Assembly (NCBI RefSeq): GCF_026930145.1
Contig: NZ_JANHOJ010000001.1
Span: 372,001 to 436,000 of the forward strand
From: Bartonella sp. A05
Lineage (GTDB): Bacteria; Pseudomonadota; Alphaproteobacteria; Rhizobiales; Rhizobiaceae
Direction: 5' to 3'
DNA: 64,000 nt
Position 1 is the first letter of the stretch. Each line of letters starts with the position of its first letter. Of the stretch, positions 57,553 through 64,000 are shown in pieces. The notes beneath the pieces were generated by a model that worked only from the letters and a program-made list of their open reading frames with translations, was not told the origin of the DNA and made no database searches. The translations under genes and the position numbers were made by a program.

Positions 57553-58857
57553 TTAGAGTGGGAGACCACGTAAAAGGCGCGGAGCGTTTGGGGTAATGCC
57601 GGCAGCTTCCTGAATGAAATATTGTTTCATTTTCGGCATTCGATTGACAATTCCAAGGCCGATATCGCGGAGCATGCGCAAGGGTAGAATATCATTAGAA
57701 AAGAGTTGGTTCAGAAAATCATTGCTTAGAGTCATGCGTACAATTTCAAAACGCCGACGGCTTTGATAACGCTCGAGAGCAGAGATTGATCCAATATCAA
57801 GGCCCAATCGTGCTGTTTCAATAATGATTTCGGCTAAAGTGGCGCTATCGTGCAACCCTAAGTTAAGACCTTGTCCTGCAATGGGGTGAGTCGTATGAGC
57901 AGCATCCCCGATGAGAACAAAACGAGGTTTAATGCAATTGCGTGTTAAAGAGAGAACTAAAGGGAAGGCTTGGCGTTGACCATTCCAAGAGAATTTTCCT
58001 AATCGGTAACCAATACGTTTTTCGATTTCAGTTTCAAAAATAAAAGCATCGGCTTTGAGAAGATCTTGAGCTGTTTTATGTTCTTCATTCCATACAATGG
58101 CCGATCGATCGCCTTTAAGAGGCAAAAGAGCGAAAGGTCCCGCGGGCAAGAAATGCTGAATCGCTTGACCATGATGGGGAGATTCGTGGTCAATAATGCA
58201 CATGATAGCTGTTTGTTTATAGGAGTGAGAAAAGGTTTTAATTTCTGCTTTTTCTCGTAGTTTCGAACGTGCTCCATCGGCTGCAATCAGCAATTTTGTT
58301 TGCCAGGCTTCGCCATTGCTTAAGGTGATAGTTGTATGCTGATCTTCTTGATAAAAATCGACGACACGTACATTTTCGATGAAAATGATATCTAGATTTT
58401 TTATACGGTCTTTTAAAACATTGATGAGTTCTTTCTTTTCAACCATGGTGGCAAAAGGTTCATTGGGTGCAATATCTCCCTCAAAGGTTAAAAAAGTTGG
58501 TTTGATAGGATCATCTGTGCGCGCATCGGTAATGATCATTGAATGAATGGGTTGGGTATGAGGTTTGAGGTGTTCCCAGCATTGTAATTGTTGCAACATA
58601 CGAATAGAAGCAGCAGTAATGGCGAATGCTTGTATATTTTGGGTGGGTGCACCTTCTTTGGGAGTGGCATCAACGATATTGATCTTCAGTTCAGGTGCAG
58701 CTTGTTTGAGTGCTATTGCAAGTGTTAAACCAACCGCAGAACCTCCTGCAATGAGGAGATCACATTGTTTTATATTTTGATTGAGATCAAAAGACACCAC
58801 ATTTCTTTCCAGTTTTGCGTATTTTTCAATAAAATTGATACCTCTCTTCAATATCAT
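57553..58857 (-). CDS. UbiH/UbiF-family FAD-dependent hydroxylase
   Basis: FAD monooxygenase of the ubiquinone-biosynthesis type, 434 residues or fewer. The FAD-binding motif is DLLIAGGSAVGLTLAIAL near residue 33, and the second FAD motif is FVLIGDAAHTTHPIAGQGLNLGLHD near 315, with ADGARSKLRE between. It hydroxylates the quinone ring, probably at C-5 or C-6, as part of ubiquinone synthesis. Starts at internal ATGs are possible, since the first 22 residues are not conserved. It is divergent from ftsK and just outside the Trw border. Confidence 0.88.
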   Translation of the reverse strand: MILKRGINFIEKYAKLERNVVSFDLNQNIKQCDLLIAGGSAVGLTLAIALKQAAPELKINIVDATPKEGAPTQNIQAFAITAASIRMLQQLQCWEHLKPHTQPIHSMIITDARTDDPIKPTFLTFEGDIAPNEPFATMVEKKELINVLKDRIKNLDIIFIENVRVVDFYQEDQHTTITLSNGEAWQTKLLIAADGARSKLREKAEIKTFSHSYKQTAIMCIIDHESPHHGQAIQHFLPAGPFALLPLKGDRSAIVWNEEHKTAQDLLKADAFIFETEIEKRIGYRLGKFSWNGQRQAFPLVLSLTRNCIKPRFVLIGDAAHTTHPIAGQGLNLGLHDSATLAEIIIETARLGLDIGSISALERYQSRRRFEIVRMTLSNDFLNQLFSNDILPLRMLRDIGLGIVNRMPKMKQYFIQEAAGITPNAPRLLRGLPL

Positions 58858-58965
58858 TTTTTGTGTAGTTTTAAAGAGAAATTGTTATGATTATGATAAT
58901 TGAACTATATTAATATTTTTGTACTATAATTTTTCTCTGAAGAATTTTACATTTAGGATTAATTA

Positions 58966-61419
58966 ATGCAACAGAGTTTTTCTCCTTATGATTTATCGGC
59001 TGAGCCAGAGGATCTATCAAGAGCGAAGGGCTATAAAAGTTCAAGTTTTGTGAGAATGTTTTTGCGCCAGATTGGTGCCTTTATTGGGCTTGGACTCTTT
59101 GGAGCCATTGTTTTTTGTGTTTTAGCCTTGGCAACTTGGAATGTTGCAGATCCATCATTGACTTACGCAAATACGAATAAGGTCACAAATCTTATGGGGT
59201 GGTCTGGTGCGGTTTTTTCGGATCTTGCCTTACAGATGTTTGGTTTGGCAAGCCTTGGTATTTTGTTACCACCGTTGTTTTGGTCATTCTTGTTAATGGC
59301 ACAAAAAGATATCCATAATTTGATTTTGCGACTTTTTTTGTGGGTGATTTCAACGGCACATTTTGCAGTTGTTTTTGCTCTGATAACACCTGTTGCATCT
59401 TTTACGCGCTGGCCTTTGCCAATTGGTCTTGGGGGTGTTGTGGGTGATAAAATTATAAACGCTGCTTATTTGCTTTTATCTTTTTCTCTTTCTTCTGTGC
59501 AGAGTGTTCTTTTGGGCGTTGCTCTTGCACCTTTAGGGTTTTTGATTGCTGCTCTTGCTGGCAATGTGGCGTGGCGACGTTCAGCAAATAAAAGAAAAAG
59601 GAAAAAGACTCGGGGGGCTAATGTTGTGAATCCTGTTTTCGATATTTCAGAAGATCCAGAAGATTCTGTAGATGATGTGCGGCATGGTTTCTTTGCGACA
59701 ACTGTTGGAGCAATTTTGCATTGTATTTATTTTGTACAAGCTCGTTTTAGTCGTTTTTTTTCGTTGAATCGAGCATCTCATAAAAAAGAAAAGGACTTTG
59801 ATCGGATTGAGCCAGATTTTTCAAATGAAGAAAAGAAATGTGAAAATTATACCAATAAGATACCTGTTTTATCTAACAAGAAATTTAAGCCTGTATTGGT
59901 TTTTTCTAATGGTGGTTTTACCCTTCCTTTGTTGGATTATCTCTCTGTTTCTCCACCAGCTATGAAAGATGCAAAACTGTCTCCTGCTGCTTTAAAAGTT
60001 AATTCTCATGAGCTTGAAAATGTTTTATTGGATTTTGGGATCAAGGGAAAGATCATTGATGCACGTCCTGGTCCGGTTGTGACTTTATACGAATTTGAGC
60101 CAGCTGCAGGTATTAAATCTTCCCGTATTATAGGTTTATCGGATGATATTGCTCGCTCAATGCGTGCGATTTCGGCACGTGTTGCTGTGGTTCCGGGGCG
60201 CAATGTGATTGGAATAGAGTTGCCCAATGCAACGCGTGAGACAGTTTATTTGCGAGATATTTTGCAGGCGCAGGAATTTTTGGACAATAAGGCAAAGCTC
60301 GGGCTTGCTTTAGGTAAGACAATTGGTGGTGAAGCGGTGGTCGCAGATTTGGCAAAAATGCCGCATCTTTTAGTGGCAGGAACAACGGGATCGGGGAAAT
60401 CTGTGGCTATTAATACCATGATTTTGTCGCTTCTTTATCGCATGACACCTGAACAATGCCGTTTAATTATGGTGGATCCTAAAATGCTTGAGCTTTCAGT
60501 TTATGATGGCATTCCGCATTTGTTGACGCCTGTTGTAACAGATCCTAAAAAAGCGGTGATAGCACTTAAGTGGGCTGTTCGTGAAATGGAAGAACGCTAT
60601 AGTAAAATGTCAAAAGTTGGTGTTCGTAATATTGATGGTTTTAATGCTCGTTTACAGGAAGCGCGCAACCAAGGCGAAACGATAAAACGTACGGTACAAG
60701 TCGGATTTGACGATAAGACAGGAGAGCCACTTTATGAAACAGAAACACTCGATTTAAGCCCCATGCCCTATATCGTTGTCATTATTGATGAAATGGCAGA
60801 TTTGATGATGGTTGCTGGTAAGGATATTGAAGGAGCAGTTCAACGTTTAGCGCAAATGGCGCGTGCTGCTGGTATTCATGTGATTATGGCAACGCAACGT
60901 CCTTCAGTGGATGTGATTACGGGTACGATTAAAGCCAATTTTCCTACTCGGATTTCTTTTTCTGTCAGTTCAAAGATTGATAGTCGGACAATTCTTGGTG
61001 AACAGGGAGCTGAACAACTGTTGGGACAAGGAGATATGCTTTTTATGATGGGAGGGGGACGTATCCAGCGTGTTCATGGGCCGTTTGTGGCTGATAATGA
61101 AGTTGAACAGGTTGTTGCGCATCTTAAAGCTCAGGCACGACCTGATTATTTGGAAACTATTACCCAAGAAACTGAAGAGTATGGCACTGATGTGAAGTGT
61201 TCATCGGTTTCCTCACCAGATGATCCTTATAGTCAAGCAGTCGCGGTCGTTCTGCGTGATCGTAAAGCTTCAACTTCTTATATTCAGCGCCGTTTAGGCA
61301 TTGGCTATAATCGTGCTGCTTCATTGATCGAACGTATGGAAGAAGAGGGGATCATTGGCCCAGCTAACCATGCAGGTAAACGAGAAATTTTAGTGACTGC
61401 TGAAGATAAGCCATTTTAA
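58966..61419 (+). CDS. ftsK: DNA translocase FtsK
   Basis: Membrane-anchored DNA pump at the division septum that clears and aligns chromosome termini for XerCD recombination. About four or five hydrophobic helices lie in the first 200 residues. A hydrophilic linker of some 130 residues follows, then the motor domain with Walker A AGTTGSGKSVAINTM and Walker B YIVVIIDEMADLMMV. The C-terminal gamma winged-helix is DPYSQAVAVVLRDRKASTSYIQRRLGIGYNRA (two blocks). Length is 817. An xerC gene lies 23 kb upstream. Confidence 0.97.
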   Translation: MQQSFSPYDLSAEPEDLSRAKGYKSSSFVRMFLRQIGAFIGLGLFGAIVFCVLALATWNVADPSLTYANTNKVTNLMGWSGAVFSDLALQMFGLASLGILLPPLFWSFLLMAQKDIHNLILRLFLWVISTAHFAVVFALITPVASFTRWPLPIGLGGVVGDKIINAAYLLLSFSLSSVQSVLLGVALAPLGFLIAALAGNVAWRRSANKRKRKKTRGANVVNPVFDISEDPEDSVDDVRHGFFATTVGAILHCIYFVQARFSRFFSLNRASHKKEKDFDRIEPDFSNEEKKCENYTNKIPVLSNKKFKPVLVFSNGGFTLPLLDYLSVSPPAMKDAKLSPAALKVNSHELENVLLDFGIKGKIIDARPGPVVTLYEFEPAAGIKSSRIIGLSDDIARSMRAISARVAVVPGRNVIGIELPNATRETVYLRDILQAQEFLDNKAKLGLALGKTIGGEAVVADLAKMPHLLVAGTTGSGKSVAINTMILSLLYRMTPEQCRLIMVDPKMLELSVYDGIPHLLTPVVTDPKKAVIALKWAVREMEERYSKMSKVGVRNIDGFNARLQEARNQGETIKRTVQVGFDDKTGEPLYETETLDLSPMPYIVVIIDEMADLMMVAGKDIEGAVQRLAQMARAAGIHVIMATQRPSVDVITGTIKANFPTRISFSVSSKIDSRTILGEQGAEQLLGQGDMLFMMGGGRIQRVHGPFVADNEVEQVVAHLKAQARPDYLETITQETEEYGTDVKCSSVSSPDDPYSQAVAVVLRDRKASTSYIQRRLGIGYNRAASLIERMEEEGIIGPANHAGKREILVTAEDKPF

Positions 61420-61524
61420 AGTTGAAAGTCTTTCTATGGCTTTTAAAATATCCTCTAAAAAGTGTTCATTCATCTTCTGCCACTTAATATTTCAAGTGAA
61501 CAGATGCTATTTGGAGCATTATCT

Positions 61525-62154
61525 ATGAATCTTTATTTTTTTTCACGTAGAAGAGCATTGGGTCTTTCTTGTATCTTTGTTTTTTTATTATTGGCCTTTC
61601 CTGTTTTGTCTCAATCAGCCGGTCAGGTAGCGCGGGCGCAGAAAATTGCTAATCATTTTGCGGCGATAAAAACGATGACAGGCGATTTCGTGCAGTTTAG
61701 CCCACAGGGAAAAATGACTGAAGGAACATTTTATTTAGAGCGTCCCGGTAAGATTCGTTTTATTTACAAAGGAGTGCCTTTGCAGATTATTTCTGATGGA
61801 GAATTTGTGGGCGTTAACAATCGCGCTTTGAATACTTGGAGTTTTCATCAACTGTTTCAAACGCCGATGAAGCTTCTGTTGGGTGATGAAATTAATTTAT
61901 CTTCAGGCAATTTATTGGCACTTCGTGATGATCCAGGGGCAACAACGCTTATTCTGCGTGATAAAAATATTGGTAATGGGCAAATAAAGATGATTTTCGA
62001 CTCTAAAAGCTATGCTTTGAGGCAATGGACAATTGTTGATCAGCAAAATTTGGAAACGACTGTTCAAATCATGAATGTGCGTATGGGGGTTAAGTTTGTT
62101 GATGGAATGTTCACAATTCCCCGTAGAAATGTTGCATCGCGGAATCGGAATTGA
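61525..62154 (+). CDS. lolA: Outer membrane lipoprotein carrier LolA family protein
   Basis: Periplasmic LolA-type chaperone that ferries lipoproteins to the outer membrane, 209 residues. The signal peptide is MNLYFFSRRRALGLSCIFVF, with cleavage likely after LSQSA. The mature protein has the family pattern MTGDFVQFSPQGKMTEGTFYLERPGKIRF (two blocks) and DGEFVGVNN. ATG 61525 fits the signal peptide; the upstream TTG frame adds 21 non-family residues. In Rhizobiales it commonly follows ftsK and precedes xthA, as here. Confidence 0.88.
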   Translation: MNLYFFSRRRALGLSCIFVFLLLAFPVLSQSAGQVARAQKIANHFAAIKTMTGDFVQFSPQGKMTEGTFYLERPGKIRFIYKGVPLQIISDGEFVGVNNRALNTWSFHQLFQTPMKLLLGDEINLSSGNLLALRDDPGATTLILRDKNIGNGQIKMIFDSKSYALRQWTIVDQQNLETTVQIMNVRMGVKFVDGMFTIPRRNVASRNRN

Positions 62155-62159
62155 GATTT

Positions 62160-62963
62160 ATGTCTTTTTGTATTTCTACTTGGAATATTAACTCTATTCG
62201 TTTGCGTCTTTCTCAGGTTCTTCAGTATTTGGATATGTTTTCTGCAGATATTTTGTGTTTACAAGAGACAAAATGCCCAGATGATTTGTTCCCATGTGAA
62301 GCTTTTGAAGCGGCAGGTTATAGGCATATCGCTTTGAACGGTCAAAAATCTTATAATGGTGTTGCAATCATTTCGCGTTTGCCGTTTATAAGCGTTGAAA
62401 AACGTTTTTTTTGTCAAAAGAAAGATTGCCGTTATCTTTCTGTGGTTATTGAAACGCATGGCAAGAGAATACGGATTCATAATTTTTATATTCCAGCTGG
62501 TGGCGATGTGCCTGATGCTGATGTGAATGAAAAGTTTCGTCATAAGCTTGATTTTTTAGAAGAAATGTCTTCTATCCAAGCGGATCAGGGAGATGGTTTA
62601 TCTTCTGTTTTGTTGGGTGATTTGAATATTGCTCCTTTGGTTGATGATGTTTGGTCTCATAAGCAATTATTAAAAGTTGTTAGCCACACACCAATCGAAA
62701 CAGAGCGTTTACAGGCTTTATGTTATGAAGGTGGTTGGATTGATCTGATGCGAATGAAAATTCCAGCTCCCACTAAGCTTTATACTTGGTGGAGTTATCG
62801 TGCGCGCGATTGGATGCTTTCTGACCGTGGTCGGCGACTTGATCATATCTGGTCTTCTCCAGATTTAGCGCATTTTGTTGCTGATTTATCGATTTTTCGT
62901 ACTGCACGAGGATGGATTCAGCCTTCAGATCATGTTCCTGTGAAAATTACATTTGATTTCTAA
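62160..62963 (+). CDS. xthA: Exodeoxyribonuclease III
   Basis: Endonuclease/exonuclease/phosphatase-fold repair nuclease (AP endonuclease and 3'-5' exonuclease). Catalytic residues are visible: Asn and Glu in STWNINSIRLR and LCLQETKC near the start, Asp/Asn in LLGDLNIAP, and the terminal SDHVPV with the catalytic His. Length is 267. ATG 62160 (MSFCIS) starts 5 bases after the lolA stop. Confidence 0.96.
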   Translation: MSFCISTWNINSIRLRLSQVLQYLDMFSADILCLQETKCPDDLFPCEAFEAAGYRHIALNGQKSYNGVAIISRLPFISVEKRFFCQKKDCRYLSVVIETHGKRIRIHNFYIPAGGDVPDADVNEKFRHKLDFLEEMSSIQADQGDGLSSVLLGDLNIAPLVDDVWSHKQLLKVVSHTPIETERLQALCYEGGWIDLMRMKIPAPTKLYTWWSYRARDWMLSDRGRRLDHIWSSPDLAHFVADLSIFRTARGWIQPSDHVPVKITFDF

Positions 62964-62990
62964 GGATGTGTTTGATTTTTTACACAAAAT

Positions 62991-63080
62991 TTGAAATAAA
63001 TATTTCTGATTTGAAATAAACTTTCCTGTCGGAAATTCTCGTTGGTTTATTTCAAGGCTTTGTTTCGTGGCTTTATTTCA
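62991..63080. repeat. Four TTGAAATAAA-type repeats in two orientations
   Basis: TTGAAATAAA occurs at 62991-63000 and 63011-63020, and its inverse TTTATTTCAA at 63046-63055 and, with one change, near 63072-63080. All lie in the 136-base interval before the efflux lipoprotein gene. The arrangement resembles paired operator half-sites. No regulator is adjacent. Confidence 0.55.
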
Positions 63081-63099
63081 GGGTAATGCGGGAGAATAG

Positions 63100-64000
63100 A
63101 TGCAGATTACTACTCTAAAAAGAGTTGCTTCGAGGTATTTTTTTTGTTGTAGCTCTCTGTATCTTTTGGTGCTATCGGGCTGTCTTGTTGGTCCTGATTA
63201 TCATAAGACATCTTTTGTCGTTCCAACGGATTGGGGGCAACATTCTGAGCAAGTATCTAAGGAACCAGTCGCGCTTCCAGGATGGTGGCGTCGTTTAAAT
63301 GATCCTGTTTTAAATGAGCTGGTAAACTATGCGATTTCTGGAAATAATAGTGTTGCTGTCGCTAAAGCACGGGTTCGTGAGGCGCGCGCTGGTGTAGGGC
63401 AAGTCACAGGATCTCTTGCTCCGAGTCTTTCTGGATCAATTGCAGGAAGTCGCAGTTCGGAGATGTTTGTAAACCAATATCGTGGTGGTTTTGATGCTGT
63501 CTGGGAGATTGACCTTTTTGGGGGACGCCAACGTGCAATTGAAGCGGCGGGTTATGGTTATGATGGAACTGTGGAAGATTTGCGAGCCACAATGGTAATC
63601 CTACTAGGGGAGGTGGCAAAAAATTATGTTGAAGTGCGTGGTTGGCAACAAAAATTATTCATTGTGCGCAAAATTTCTTCCTCACATTATAAAACTTTTG
63701 CACTGATTCGTAAAAAATTAGCAGCTGGTGAGGTCTCGGAACTTGATGTTTCAAATGCACAAGCGCAAATGGTTAATACAGACGCCGATATTTTGCAAAT
63801 GGAAGCTGCTTTATCGATGAGCATTCATCGTCTTTCCGTATTAACTGGTCGTGTGCCTACAGCTTTAGAGAATCTTTTGCAGCAGAGCGCTAAAGAAGCT
63901 AAAATTCCGCAACCGGAATGGCCGATTCCCGCAGGAATTCCAGCTGATATTTTATTAACACGTCCAGATTTACGGCGGGCAGAGCGTCAATATGCTCAAG
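63100..64000 (+). CDS. NodT-type outer membrane efflux lipoprotein, 5' part (cut by window edge)
   Basis: Outer-membrane channel subunit of a tripartite (RND-type) drug-efflux pump; the last third lies outside the window. The first 300 codons give a signal with lipobox LSGC at Cys28, then LPGWWRRLNDPVLNELVNYA, a hallmark of the NodT/OprM-like family. EIDLFGGRQRAIEAA, and the second-repeat VSELDVSNAQAQMVNT, also fit OEP repeats. ATG 63100 follows GCGGGAGAA. The family is clear; the partner transporter is not visible. Confidence 0.92.
   Translation, partial: MQITTLKRVASRYFFCCSSLYLLVLSGCLVGPDYHKTSFVVPTDWGQHSEQVSKEPVALPGWWRRLNDPVLNELVNYAISGNNSVAVAKARVREARAGVGQVTGSLAPSLSGSIAGSRSSEMFVNQYRGGFDAVWEIDLFGGRQRAIEAAGYGYDGTVEDLRATMVILLGEVAKNYVEVRGWQQKLFIVRKISSSHYKTFALIRKKLAAGEVSELDVSNAQAQMVNTDADILQMEAALSMSIHRLSVLTGRVPTALENLLQQSAKEAKIPQPEWPIPAGIPADILLTRPDLRRAERQYAQ

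Overview
The window is AT-rich alphaproteobacterial chromosome and looks like a Bartonella species. The evidence is Rhizobiales-type gene sets (cenR-like regulator, cobS/cobT, DUF1127, ffh/rpsP, sdhCDAB, ftsK-lolA-xthA), a hemY-linked locus from which heme-biosynthesis genes appear to be missing, and a chromosomal Trw type IV secretion system, which is a known Bartonella host-interaction trait. I cannot name the species.

Layout. 1-11.3 kb: the end of lysA, a large TIGR02302/DUF4175 membrane protein, a methyltransferase, a CenR-like response regulator, an L,D-transpeptidase, an EVE protein, tsaD, a Mic60-like protein, hemY and a glutamine amidotransferase. 11.6-19.8 kb: NAD-glutamate dehydrogenase, carbonic anhydrase, a structured leader RNA, then ffh, chorismate mutase and rpsP. 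20-36.8 kb: an SDHAF4-like protein, htpX (possible heat-shock promoter), rsmB, a heparinase-like protein, purH, a DUF1127 protein, SURF1, rpmB followed by three decayed rpmB copies, a queuosine-precursor-type transporter, cobT/cobS, a J-domain protein, bolA, xerC and a SapC-family protein. 36.9-43.3 kb: rimM, trmD, rplS, then sdhCDAB. 44.7-55.1 kb: a complete set of Trw transfer-channel genes on the minus strand, transcribed trwL (four copies)-M-K-J-(possible eex remnant)-I-H-G-F-E-D. 55.6 kb: an unrecognised secreted protein. 57.5-64 kb: a UbiH-like hydroxylase, ftsK, lolA, xthA and the start of a NodT-type efflux lipoprotein.

How it fits together. Most of the window is core metabolism, translation, protein export and envelope maintenance. 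The accessory part is the Trw block, flanked by about 1.5 kb and 1.3 kb of apparently decayed sequence. It encodes ATPases (TrwK, TrwD), an inner-membrane platform (TrwM, TrwI, TrwG), an outer-membrane core (TrwH, TrwF, TrwE) and the pilus (TrwL, TrwJ). No relaxase, coupling protein or KorA/KorB is seen in the window, so the apparatus looks like a surface or adhesion machine rather than a conjugation system. The trwL copies share mosaic DNA blocks. The rpmB tandem array, the eex-like remnant, the orphan cobST pair and the unrecognised secreted protein are the most interesting leads. All family calls rest on reading the sequence by eye; no database search was run.
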